Assembly: GCF_023502395.1 (NCBI RefSeq)
Contig: NZ_JAMFMB010000010.1
Span: 1 to 64,000, forward strand
Source: Ruegeria spongiae
GTDB lineage: Bacteria; Pseudomonadota; Alphaproteobacteria; Rhodobacterales; Rhodobacteraceae
Length of the DNA stretch: 64,000 nt
Direction: 5' to 3'
Of the stretch, positions 25,518 to 33,994 are shown piece after piece. The notes below the pieces were generated by a model that worked only from the letters and a program-made list of their open reading frames with translations, had not been told where the DNA came from and ran no database searches. A program made the position numbers and the translations under genes. Position 1 is the stretch's first letter, and each line of letters begins with the position of its first letter.

Positions 25518-26621
25518 GTGAAGATCACCCGCATATCGCTCTGGCACGTACCGTTGAGCGCGCATGTGACATACGCGATGGCAGGTGGCAAAACATGCGC
25601 GACGGTTGAAACCGTTCTGCTGGCGCTCGAAACGGACGAGGGACGCACTGGCTGGGGCGAGGTCTGTCCGATCCCGCACTACCTGCCCGCTTACGCCCGA
25701 GGCGTTGCACCAGCCCTGCAAGAGATGGCCCCGATCCTGCTGGGCGCGGACCCGGTCGGACCCGAGGCGGTCATGGCGCGGCTGGACAAACATCTGCAGG
25801 GGCATGTCTACGCCAAATCTGCCATTGATATCGCGCTCTGGGACCTGACCGGGCAGGTGGCGGGGCTGCCGCTCCATGCGCTGCTGGGTGGACGGCAGGC
25901 CGAGACGATGCCGCTCTATCATTCGATCACCTGCATCGCCCCGGAAGAGATGGCCCGGATCGCGCGTGAGGCGCAGGATCAGGGCATCACGCAGTTTCAG
26001 GTCAAGCTGGGCGCTGATGCCGATTGGCAGGCCGATGTCGCAAGGCTGCGCATGGTGCGCGAGGCGGTCGGACCGGGGCCGCTGGTCTATGGCGACTGGA
26101 ATTGCGGCGCCACCTCGCTGGAGGCCACCCGCGTCGGGCGCGCCGTGCGCGACCTCGATGTGATGCTCGAGCAACCCTGCGCCACCATCGACGATTGCGC
26201 CCGGGTACGCGTGGCGACGGGCCTGCCGATGAAGCTGGACGAAAGCGCCCATGACACCGCCAGCCTGCTGGAGGGCCACGCCAAAGGCTGCATGGATGTG
26301 GTCGCACTGAAACTCTCGAAATTCGGCGGGCTCTCTGCGGCGCGGCGGGCGCGAGACCTGTGTTATCATCTGGGCGCGCGCATGTGCATCGAGGATACCT
26401 GGGGCTCGGACATCACCACCGCCGCCCTGCTGCATCTTGGCGCGGCGACCGCACCTGAGCGGGTCACAAATGTGTGTGACCTCTCGGGCTATGTCACGCC
26501 AAGGCTGGCCCCCGCCGGGCCAATTCGCCACAACGGACGGATCGCTCCGCCCGCGGGCGTGGGGCTGGGCGTGGCCCCCGATCGCGCCGCGCTGGGCCCG
26601 CCCGATATGATGCTGGATTAG
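25518..26621 (+). CDS. Enolase-superfamily enzyme (third paralogue)
   Basis: A 367-residue mandelate racemase/muconate lactonizing-type protein with K163 (FQVKLG), D193 (YGDWN), E218 (LEQP), D241 (LDES) and K265 (ALKLSK), again at the shared positions. The GTG start at MKITRIS aligns with the starts of the other two paralogues. A longer frame begins inside the previous gene but has no similarity there. It follows a 94-base gap with a hairpin. The reaction is unknown. Confidence 0.82.
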   Translation: MKITRISLWHVPLSAHVTYAMAGGKTCATVETVLLALETDEGRTGWGEVCPIPHYLPAYARGVAPALQEMAPILLGADPVGPEAVMARLDKHLQGHVYAKSAIDIALWDLTGQVAGLPLHALLGGRQAETMPLYHSITCIAPEEMARIAREAQDQGITQFQVKLGADADWQADVARLRMVREAVGPGPLVYGDWNCGATSLEATRVGRAVRDLDVMLEQPCATIDDCARVRVATGLPMKLDESAHDTASLLEGHAKGCMDVVALKLSKFGGLSAARRARDLCYHLGARMCIEDTWGSDITTAALLHLGAATAPERVTNVCDLSGYVTPRLAPAGPIRHNGRIAPPAGVGLGVAPDRAALGPPDMMLD

Positions 26622-26630
26622 GAGGTCATC

Positions 26631-27905
26631 ATGCTTAACATCCTCAGTCAGGCAGACTGGATCGACCGCGCAAAATCCGTGCTTCCCGGTGGGGGCTTGG
26701 GCAATTTCGACCCGTCGGTCTTTATCCGCGACGGCAAGGGCAGCCGGGTCTGGGACGAGGACGGGCGCGAATATGTCGACTATCTGATCGGTTCCGGCCC
26801 GATGCTGCTGGGCCATGGCCATCCCGAGGTGCTGGAGGCGGTGGCCGAGCAACTGCCCAAGGGCATGACGTTCTTTGCCAACAACGCCCGCGCCGTTGAA
26901 CTCGCCGAAGAGATCTGCAACGCCGTGCCCTGCGCCGAGCAATTGCGGTACGTCTCGTCGGGGGGCGAAGCGGACATGTATGCCATCCGGCTGGCCCGCG
27001 CTTTCACCGGGCGTGACAAGGTCATCAAATTCGAAGGCGGCTATCACGGCATGAGCGCCGAGGCGCAGATGAGCCTTGCCCCGTCAAAGTTGGTGAATTT
27101 CCCCCAGGCCGTGCCAGACAGCGCAGGTATCCCCGACAGCGTGCGCGCCGATATGTTGATCGCGCCCTTCAACGACCCCGATTACATCCGCTCGCTGCTG
27201 GCTGAACAGGGTGATCAGGTGGCGGCACTCATTGTCGAGCCGCTGCAGCGGATCATCCCGCCCGAACCGGGCTTCCTGCAATTGCTGCGCGACGAGGCCG
27301 ATCGCTATGGCATCGTGCTGATCTATGACGAGGTGGTCACAGGCTTCCGCTTTTCTTACGGCGGTGCGCAGCAGCTATATGGCGTTACGCCCGATCTTGC
27401 CACGCTCGGCAAGGTGATCGGCGGGGGCTTTGCGCTGGCGGCAATCGCGGGCCGGGCCGACATCATGGCGCATTTCGACAAATCCGCCGTAGGTGAGGAT
27501 AAATGGCTGATGCAGCTCGGGACGCTCTCGGGCAATCCGGTGGCGGCGGTTGCGGGCCTCAAGACGATGGAGATCCTGCGCCGCGACGGGCAGTATGACC
27601 GGCTGCGCGCAAATGGTAAGCGCCTGATGCAGATGGCGTCCGCAGCGCTGGACGTGCAGGAGATACCGCACAGGATCGTCGGCGATCCCACCCTTTTCGA
27701 GATCGTGTTCACGACCTCGCCTGTGAGGGATTATCGCGATGTCTTCCGTGCCGACAACGCGCGGGCGGCACGGTTCAACGCCGTGCTGATGCAGAACGGC
27801 GTGTTCAAGTCACCGGGCAAGACCTATCCATCGCTCGCGCTGACCGAAGAGGATTTCGCCCTGACCGGGGCAGCCTATCTGAAGGGTGCCGCCGCGATTG
27901 CCTGA
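26631..27905 (+). CDS. Class III PLP aminotransferase, GSA-aminomutase-like
   Basis: A 424-residue class III PLP enzyme. K261 (TLGKVIGGG) is the PLP lysine and D233 (IYDEVVTGFR) its partner. SSGGEADMYAIRLARAFTG and FEGGYHGMSAEA match the glutamate-1-semialdehyde aminomutase-like subgroup. True hemL is unlikely in this catabolic setting. It is the last gene of the operon, with a GGAGG site nine bases after the third enolase stop. A final transamination of a keto or amino acid product is plausible. Confidence 0.87.
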   Translation: MLNILSQADWIDRAKSVLPGGGLGNFDPSVFIRDGKGSRVWDEDGREYVDYLIGSGPMLLGHGHPEVLEAVAEQLPKGMTFFANNARAVELAEEICNAVPCAEQLRYVSSGGEADMYAIRLARAFTGRDKVIKFEGGYHGMSAEAQMSLAPSKLVNFPQAVPDSAGIPDSVRADMLIAPFNDPDYIRSLLAEQGDQVAALIVEPLQRIIPPEPGFLQLLRDEADRYGIVLIYDEVVTGFRFSYGGAQQLYGVTPDLATLGKVIGGGFALAAIAGRADIMAHFDKSAVGEDKWLMQLGTLSGNPVAAVAGLKTMEILRRDGQYDRLRANGKRLMQMASAALDVQEIPHRIVGDPTLFEIVFTTSPVRDYRDVFRADNARAARFNAVLMQNGVFKSPGKTYPSLALTEEDFALTGAAYLKGAAAIA

Positions 27906-27910
27906 GGGGG

Positions 27911-28129
27911 TCAGATGAAGTCGTTCATCACTTCGCGAATGATGTTTTCGCGACGGATACCACGCGCCTTGAGCTCCGCGTCGCTCATCGCATAAAGCGC
28001 TTCGATCCGGCGCACGCGTGAATTCGCTTCGCCGACCCGGATCAGGGCCTCGAAGATACCGTTGAAAAACTCGGCGATCGCCTTGCCGGCGTGCACGAGA
28101 GCATTCGGATGTGTAACGGACTGGGCCAT
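27911..28129 (-). CDS. DUF1127 small protein
   Basis: A 72-residue protein with the DUF1127 (YjiS-like) motif near its C-terminus: RRIEALYAMSDAELKARGI followed by IREVM. An amphipathic helix fills the N-terminal half. Small DUF1127 proteins in alphaproteobacteria have been linked to RNA and phosphate or stress physiology, so a regulatory role is possible. A GAGGAG site lies about 10 bases before the ATG, and a long inverted repeat sits just upstream. Confidence 0.88.
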   Translation of the reverse strand: MAQSVTHPNALVHAGKAIAEFFNGIFEALIRVGEANSRVRRIEALYAMSDAELKARGIRRENIIREVMNDFI

Positions 28130-28560
28130 GTCGACACAGACTCCTCTTTTGCAGTTGCAGTGGATTTATGCTGCAACCGCAAAAGGGAAAAGGGCCATTC
28201 CGGAATGCCCGCCTTGCAGCCGACGCAAGCCTTGCGATCCGCATTGCCGATGTCACGATTTGATCGACCGCTGCCGGAGTCGTCATTGACGGATCAGGTC
28301 AGTGCCAGAATCCGCGCGCATCCGCCCTTGAAGAAGGAATGGCGCGAGAGCATCCGGTGCTATGCTGCGTTCATCACGCATACATCACTCAGTGCTGGCC
28401 TCTCTGACGTCATTGGAATGAACCGCCGCGATAGGAGCCTGCGAATTCGTGCCTCGGGTCAACCTAATCAAGGACTTGCCACGCGGTGCAGCCCCGAGTT
28501 GACGCATTGCGGAAATATTCTTGGCCGCCTAGGCTGGCGCCGCAAAAGACGCGGGGATCA
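28130..28560. other. Intergenic region between DUF1127 and gntR genes
   Basis: I see no gene in this 431-base stretch. The frame that runs through it has no start site or domain. It should hold the promoters of the leftward DUF1127 gene and the rightward GntR gene. Its main feature is the 15-base inverted repeat at 28146-28185. Confidence 0.6.
28146..28185. promoter_or_regulatory. 15-base inverted repeat upstream of DUF1127 gene
   Basis: CTTTTGCAGTTGCAG (28146-28160) and CTGCAACCGCAAAAG (28171-28185) match as an inverted repeat at 14 of 15 positions across a 10-base spacer. The right arm on the coding strand leads directly into the ribosome binding site of the DUF1127 gene. It could be an operator or a 5' UTR hairpin that gates translation. 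Confidence 0.6.
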
Positions 28561-29211
28561 ATGGCAGGCCAAACTGAACAGGTGCTGAACGCGGTGCTGG
28601 CGGATATCGATGCCGGGCGGCTCGACCCTGGTGACGTTCTGGAAGAGGCCGCGCTGATGGCGCGCCACGACGTGTCGCGCACGCCGGTGCGCGAGGCGTT
28701 CATCCAGCTTGAAACCGTGGGCTTGATCCGTCGCCTGCCACGCAAGGGTGCGGTACTGTTCAAGCCTACGCTGGAAGAGTTCCTCGCCATTCTCGAAGTG
28801 CATGCAAGGCTGGAAGGGCAGGCGGCGGGCCTGGCGGCACGGCGCATGTCGTCGGCTCAGGCGGCAGAGTTGGAGGCGGTGGTTTCCGCTTGCGAGGCCC
28901 ATGCGCGTGACAACGGGGATGACGACCCCTATGGCTATTACCGTCTGAACCTGCGCTTTCACGAACTGGTGGCGCTGGGCGCGGGCAATCCCTATCTGGT
29001 CGACCTGATCAAGACCCATGCGCGCAAGCTGCTGGCCTATTACCGCGCGCGCTACCGCTATCCCGGCTCGATCGGCACTTCGGCGCGAGAGCATCGCGAG
29101 ATTGCGACGCTGATCCTTGATCACAAGCGCGAGGAGGCCGAAGAGCGCATGACGCGCCACGTGCAATTTGATCAGGTCACGGTGATGGACTTGCTGGCCG
29201 CGCTTGGCTGA
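28561..29211 (+). CDS. GntR-family regulator with FCD domain
   Basis: A 216-residue regulator. Residues 5-70 form a GntR winged helix (EAALMARHDVSRTPVREAFIQLETVGLI), and residues 80-205 a helical FCD ligand domain with a possible metal site (RLNLRFHELV and AREHREIATLI). It faces the amidotransferase gene tail to tail. The target is unknown; the neighbouring catabolic genes or the enolase operon are candidates. The start was chosen at MAGQTEQ; the upstream frame lies in intergenic sequence. Confidence 0.88.
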   Translation: MAGQTEQVLNAVLADIDAGRLDPGDVLEEAALMARHDVSRTPVREAFIQLETVGLIRRLPRKGAVLFKPTLEEFLAILEVHARLEGQAAGLAARRMSSAQAAELEAVVSACEAHARDNGDDDPYGYYRLNLRFHELVALGAGNPYLVDLIKTHARKLLAYYRARYRYPGSIGTSAREHREIATLILDHKREEAEERMTRHVQFDQVTVMDLLAALG

Positions 29212-29237
29212 GAGGCGACAAAGCGCTTTGTCCCGGT

Positions 29238-29951
29238 TTAACCGTTGCGTGCCTGTTCGAAAAACTGTGCCATGCTCTCTGCATAGTCTTGCTGGTCCGC
29301 TGTGCGGGTCAGGGAGGTTCGCGCGCGCTGCGCAAGATCAGCGCCCAGCATGGGTGCCATTTCCTCGGTCAATGCGGCGATAAATCCGGGGCTCATTTCG
29401 GGGTGGTGCTGTGTGGTGTAGATATGGGTCCCGAGTGAAAAACCCGATGTCATGCATTGCGACGAGGCCATGAGGTTGCGCGCGCCTTCGGGCAATTCGG
29501 TCACCTGTTCCTTATGGCTGGCATAGAGGTGGACGCGGTCAGGCAGGTGGCCCATCCAGCTTTCCCTCGCGACGATCTCATTGGGCGTAAGGCCATGCAC
29601 CCAGCCCACAGGATTGTTACCCAGTGCCCCGCCAAGCGCCACGGCGATGGCCTGATGGCCGTAACAGGCGCCAAAGATCGGCATCTCTTGCCCATGCATC
29701 TCTCGGATCAGGTCCAGAAGGCGCCGTGTCCAATCCGCCTCATCGTGGACCGAGGCCGGGCTGCCGGTGATCATTGCGCCGCCAAACCCTGACAGGTCAC
29801 CAGGGAAGACTCCGTCTTTCACCGCAAACACTTCGGTGGTCCAATCCGGGCGGGCAAGATGGATGAGATCGGTGAATTTCTCGCCATCCTTTGGATGCTG
29901 CCGCGCAAAGGCGCTTTCGTCCGTGTTGGTCATCAGGATTGCCAAATGCAT
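29238..29951 (-). CDS. Class I glutamine amidotransferase-like protein
   Basis: A 237-residue stand-alone class I amidotransferase (GMP-synthase-like). The triad is C96 (FGACYGHQ), H183 and E185 (QHHPE). It may hydrolyse glutamine, or a gamma-glutamyl amide as in polyamine breakdown; the nearby glutamine-synthetase-like ligase makes the second reading attractive. It is divergent to the P450 gene across an AT-rich promoter region. I took MHLAIL; an ATG 18 codons upstream lies in that AT-rich promoter sequence. Confidence 0.85.
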   Translation of the reverse strand: MHLAILMTNTDESAFARQHPKDGEKFTDLIHLARPDWTTEVFAVKDGVFPGDLSGFGGAMITGSPASVHDEADWTRRLLDLIREMHGQEMPIFGACYGHQAIAVALGGALGNNPVGWVHGLTPNEIVARESWMGHLPDRVHLYASHKEQVTELPEGARNLMASSQCMTSGFSLGTHIYTTQHHPEMSPGFIAALTEEMAPMLGADLAQRARTSLTRTADQQDYAESMAQFFEQARNG

Positions 29952-30031
29952 GATTTCGCGCCCAAGTTTTTCATTTACATATTTATAGCATCCAATAATA
30001 TACACATGTTAATCAATTTTGGAAGACGTCA

Positions 30032-31291
30032 ATGACAGTCTGGACGCCAAGCGACGACGGCTATGCCGATCTGACCAGCCATGATGCCTTTGTGAACGGG
30101 CCCCCGCACAATACCTTTGCGCGGTTGCGGCGGGGCGATCCTCTGCACTGGACCGAATATGGCGACGGGCAGGACTTCTGGTCGGTGACCCGGCATGCCG
30201 ATATCTGCGAGATGAACAAGAACGCGGCAGTGTTTTCCTCGGCGCGCGGAATCCGGATGGAGGATCAGAGCCATGAGGAATACCTTGCTCGCCGCACCTT
30301 TCAGGAAACCGACCCGCCCGAACACAGCAAGAGCCGCATGAAGCTGCTCAAGGCGTTTTCGCGCACCACGATGGCGCAGTACGAAGAGGACATTCGCCAG
30401 ATCTGTGTCGAGATTCTGGATGACGTGCTGCAACGGGAAACCTTCGACGCCACCAAGGAGATCGCCCGCCAACTGCCGATGCGGATGTTGGGCCGGATCG
30501 TTGGACTGCCGGACGAAGACCTGCCCTGGCTGGTGGAAAAGGGTGATGCGCTGATCGCCAATACCGACCCCGATTTCACCGCCCATGTGATGGACAAGCT
30601 GGAGACGGATGAGTTCCGTATGATGCCCTTCAACTCACCCGCCGGGGCCGAGCTGTATGCCTATGCCAAGGAGTTGATGGCCGCGAAAGAAAAATCCGGC
30701 GACACGTCGGGCGTGCTGCACATGATCCTGCAACCGGCCAAGGACGGCTCGGTCATCAGTGACACCGAGTTTCGGAACTTCTTCTGCCTTGTCGTGGCGG
30801 CGGGCAATGACACCACGCGCTATTCGATCGCGGCGGGTATTCAGGCCATGTGTCACCAACCCGAACTTCTGGCGCAGATGCAGGCCGGTGGCGATATCTG
30901 GGACACCGCCCCGGATGAGATCATCCGCTGGGCCACGCCCGCGCTCTATTTTCGCCGCACCGCCACGCAGGATGTTGAAATGCACGGCAAGACGATCCGG
31001 GCGGGCGACAAGGTGCTGTACTGGTGGGCCTCGGCCAATCGCGACGAGGCGGTTTTTGACGATCCCAATCGCGTCGATCTGACCCGCAACCCGAAGGGCC
31101 ATCTGAGTTTCGGGCAAGGTGGCCCGCATGTCTGTCTGGGCATGTGGCTGGCCCGGCTGGAGGTGCGGGTGCTGTTTGAGGAACTGGCCAAGCGGATCAG
31201 TGCCATCGAACCGGCCGGGCCGCACAGGTTTCTGCGCTCGAATTTCGTCGGCGGCATAAAGGAACTGCCGGTGACGGTCACTCTGGCCTAA
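30032..31291 (+). CDS. Cytochrome P450
   Basis: A 419-residue soluble bacterial P450. The I-helix oxygen motif is AAGNDTT (256-262), the K-helix ExxR is E296-R299, and the heme loop FGQGGPHVCLG places the cysteine ligand at 368. It resembles the CYP group of steroid, terpene or fatty-acid hydroxylases, but the substrate cannot be read from sequence. No ferredoxin or reductase gene is adjacent. It precedes the glutamine-synthetase-like gene by 34 bases and probably shares its transcript. Confidence 0.93.
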   Translation: MTVWTPSDDGYADLTSHDAFVNGPPHNTFARLRRGDPLHWTEYGDGQDFWSVTRHADICEMNKNAAVFSSARGIRMEDQSHEEYLARRTFQETDPPEHSKSRMKLLKAFSRTTMAQYEEDIRQICVEILDDVLQRETFDATKEIARQLPMRMLGRIVGLPDEDLPWLVEKGDALIANTDPDFTAHVMDKLETDEFRMMPFNSPAGAELYAYAKELMAAKEKSGDTSGVLHMILQPAKDGSVISDTEFRNFFCLVVAAGNDTTRYSIAAGIQAMCHQPELLAQMQAGGDIWDTAPDEIIRWATPALYFRRTATQDVEMHGKTIRAGDKVLYWWASANRDEAVFDDPNRVDLTRNPKGHLSFGQGGPHVCLGMWLARLEVRVLFEELAKRISAIEPAGPHRFLRSNFVGGIKELPVTVTLA

Positions 31292-31325
31292 GCTGCGCAG
31301 GATCCGAGAGGGAGGATACCGGACC

Positions 31326-32615
31326 ATGAAGACCCGATTGCGCGCGCTGTTCTGCGATCACCTGAGCATCATGCGGGGCAAATACCTGCCCAATTCCAAG
31401 ATCGCTGACAGCAGCACCCGGTTCTGCCTGTCGGTCTTCGGGACCCATTATGACAAGGACCTGCTGGATGCGCCGGGCTCCAAGGTCAAAGCGGGCCTGC
31501 CGGATATGGAGCTGAAATGGCTGCATGACGATATCCGCGACAGCTGGCACGCCGATACCAAGATCGTTCTGGGCGATCTCTATGATGACGAGGGTGGCCT
31601 GCTGCCGCTCTGCCCGCGCGGCGCGCTCAAGCGATCGGTCGCGGCGTGGCAGGAAAAGGGGCTGACACCCAAGGTCGGGATCGAGTTGGAGGCCTTTGCG
31701 CTACAGGCCGATGATGCCGGACGCCTGATGCCCTATGATGCGCCGGGCGGGGTGGTCTATGGCACCGGGCCTTATTCCGACCCTCTGCGGTTCAATGACC
31801 GGATCTGGGCGATGGCGGATGAGATGGGCTTTTCGCTCGACATGATCACCGCCGAATTCGACAGCCCGCAATTCGAATACACGCTGACCTTTGACGATGC
31901 GGTCAAGGCGGTGGACGATATCGTGCTGTTCCGGCTGATGGCGCGCGAGATTGCGCTGGAATACGGGATCGTGCTGACTTTCATGCCCAAACCGATTGCC
32001 GAGGGCGGCGGATCGGGGATGCATATCAACTTCTCCTTCACCGACGAGGCGGGTGGCAACGCGCTGTCCTCGGGGCCGCGCGGTGGGCCGGATCACATGA
32101 ACGATCTGGCACGCGGCTGTCTGGGCGGGCTCTTGCATCATCACAAGGGGTTGGCCGGGCTGATCGCGCCGACCGCCAATTCCTATCTGCGGCTGCAGCC
32201 CGGCTCGCTTTCGGGCTTCTGGCAGAACTGGGGCGGCGATCATCGCAACGTAACCACGCGGATCAGCTCCGAAGGCGGGGCCAAGGCGCGGCTGGAACAC
32301 CGGATGGCGGATGCCTCGGCCAATCCATACACCGCCGTGGCTGCCGTGCTGCATGCGGCGCGGCTTGGAGTGGAGAACGGGCATCAGCTACCACCGATGG
32401 AGACCGGCGACGGGTTTGATCACACGGATGCCAAGGAGGGCACCGCCATCGACCTCAAAGGCGCGGTGGCTGATCTGGAACGGGACACAGCGCTGGCGCA
32501 GGCGGTAGGGTCGGAACTGGTCGCCAATCACGTCTATATGAAACAGAAAGAAGTCCGCAAAACCCGCGATCTTGAGGGCGATGCCTTGCGAGACTTCTAT
32601 GTCTATTTCATCTGA
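31326..32615 (+). CDS. Glutamine synthetase-like gamma-glutamyl ligase
   Basis: A 429-residue member of the glutamine synthetase family. Catalytic-domain motifs are VGIELEAFA, GGGSGMHINFSF, ANSYLRLQPGS and RLEHRMADASANPY. The normal NxxNSYKR loop is altered to TANSYLRL, as in gamma-glutamyl ligases that add glutamate to amines. It is therefore more likely a PuuA-type or GlnA-III-type ligase than true GlnA. It lies with a P450, an amidotransferase, an aminotransferase and a PuuC-like dehydrogenase. Its end nearly abuts the convergent aminotransferase gene. Confidence 0.85.
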   Translation: MKTRLRALFCDHLSIMRGKYLPNSKIADSSTRFCLSVFGTHYDKDLLDAPGSKVKAGLPDMELKWLHDDIRDSWHADTKIVLGDLYDDEGGLLPLCPRGALKRSVAAWQEKGLTPKVGIELEAFALQADDAGRLMPYDAPGGVVYGTGPYSDPLRFNDRIWAMADEMGFSLDMITAEFDSPQFEYTLTFDDAVKAVDDIVLFRLMAREIALEYGIVLTFMPKPIAEGGGSGMHINFSFTDEAGGNALSSGPRGGPDHMNDLARGCLGGLLHHHKGLAGLIAPTANSYLRLQPGSLSGFWQNWGGDHRNVTTRISSEGGAKARLEHRMADASANPYTAVAAVLHAARLGVENGHQLPPMETGDGFDHTDAKEGTAIDLKGAVADLERDTALAQAVGSELVANHVYMKQKEVRKTRDLEGDALRDFYVYFI

Positions 32616-32619
32616 TTTG

Positions 32620-33975
32620 TCAGGACGCGCTGGCAAACCCCGCATCCAGCGCGGTCAGGATCGTGTCGACATCCGTCTCGGTCAGCACCAGTGGCGGTGA
32701 CATGATCAGGTTTGCGCCTGACATGCGCACCATTGCGCCCGCCTGATAAGCGCCATCCTGAACTTTACCGATGGTTGCCTTGTCGATGGGCGTTTTCGCC
32801 GCGCGGTCCGAGACCAGCTCCAGCGCGCACATCAACCCGTGCCCGCCACGCACATCGCCGATCAATTCGTATTTCTGTTGCAGCGCCTGCAATCCGTTGA
32901 ACAGTTGCGCCCCGCGCGCGGCGGCGTTGGTCGGCACGTCCAGCCGGATCGTCTCTTCCAGACAGGCCAGCGCGGCGGCGGCTCCGACCGGGTGGCCGGA
33001 ATAGGTGTAGCCATGGCCGATATTGGCCTTGCCGGTCTCGTCCTGCTCGAACACCTGCGCCACATGTTCGGCGATCATCACCGCGCCAAAGGGGAAATAG
33101 CCGTTGGTGATCGCCTTGGCGGTGCACATCAGATCGGGCTGCACGCCCCAATGGCGGGACCCGCTCCAACTGCCGGTGCGGCCAAAGGCGGTGATGACCT
33201 CATCCGCGATCAGCAGGATGCCGTGCCGCGTGCAGATCTCGCGCACGCCCGGCATGAAGCTTTCATGCGGCGGGATCACCCCGCCTGCGCCCAGGATCGG
33301 CTCCATGATGAAGGCGGCGATGCTGCCCGCGCCCTGCATGGCGATCTCATCCTCCAGCATGGAGAGGCAAAGCTGCGCCAACCGCTTCGGGTCGGTCTCG
33401 TCGAAAGGGTTGCGATAGGTGTAGGGGGCGGGAATGTGGTGGCACCCGGCCAGAAGCGGCTCATAGGCGGAGCGAAAATTGGCGTTGCCATTCACCGAGG
33501 CACCGCCGAAATGGGTGCCATGATAGCCTTTTTTGAGGCTCAGGAACTTGGTGCGTCCCGCCTCGCCCCGAACCTGGTGATATTGCCGCGCCAGCCGCAG
33601 GGCGGTTTCCACGCTGTCGGAGCCACCCGAGGTATAGAAGGCGCGGCTCAACCCGTCGGGTTCGAAGAAATCGCGCAGCTCTTCGGCAAGCTGGATCACC
33701 GTGTCATTGGTGGTGCCGCGAAAGATCGAGTAATAGGGCAACCGTTCCATCTGTGCGGTGATTGCCGCCTTGATCGGATCGCTGGAAAACCCGAGATTGA
33801 CGTTCCATAGCCCGCCAACCGCATCCACCACCTCATGCCCGTCAATATCCCTGATCCGCACGCCCGAGGCGCCGGTGACGATGGTGGGCGGGTTGGCCTG
33901 ACAATCGGCCGGATGCGCCATCGGATGCCAGACCGAACGGGCGTTCATTTCCTTGAGGAAGTTGCTGTCTTTCAT
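32620..33975 (-). CDS. Class III aminotransferase (omega type)
   Basis: A 451-residue PLP enzyme of class III. K287 (TAKAITNG) holds PLP, D258 (IADEVITAFGRTG) supports it, and TSGGSDSVETALRLARQY is typical of omega-amine:pyruvate transaminases. Such enzymes remove terminal amino groups from diamines, beta-alanine or taurine-like compounds. It starts 19 bases after the iclR gene on the same strand, so the two form a unit. Confidence 0.88.
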   Translation of the reverse strand: MKDSNFLKEMNARSVWHPMAHPADCQANPPTIVTGASGVRIRDIDGHEVVDAVGGLWNVNLGFSSDPIKAAITAQMERLPYYSIFRGTTNDTVIQLAEELRDFFEPDGLSRAFYTSGGSDSVETALRLARQYHQVRGEAGRTKFLSLKKGYHGTHFGGASVNGNANFRSAYEPLLAGCHHIPAPYTYRNPFDETDPKRLAQLCLSMLEDEIAMQGAGSIAAFIMEPILGAGGVIPPHESFMPGVREICTRHGILLIADEVITAFGRTGSWSGSRHWGVQPDLMCTAKAITNGYFPFGAVMIAEHVAQVFEQDETGKANIGHGYTYSGHPVGAAAALACLEETIRLDVPTNAAARGAQLFNGLQALQQKYELIGDVRGGHGLMCALELVSDRAAKTPIDKATIGKVQDGAYQAGAMVRMSGANLIMSPPLVLTETDVDTILTALDAGFASAS

Positions 33976-33994
33976 GTGGGGGCCTCCCGGGGGT

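Noticed and set aside
26631-27905. Glutamate-1-semialdehyde aminomutase HemL
   Set aside because: It is related by sequence pattern but sits at the end of a catabolic operon; a biosynthetic heme role is unlikely.
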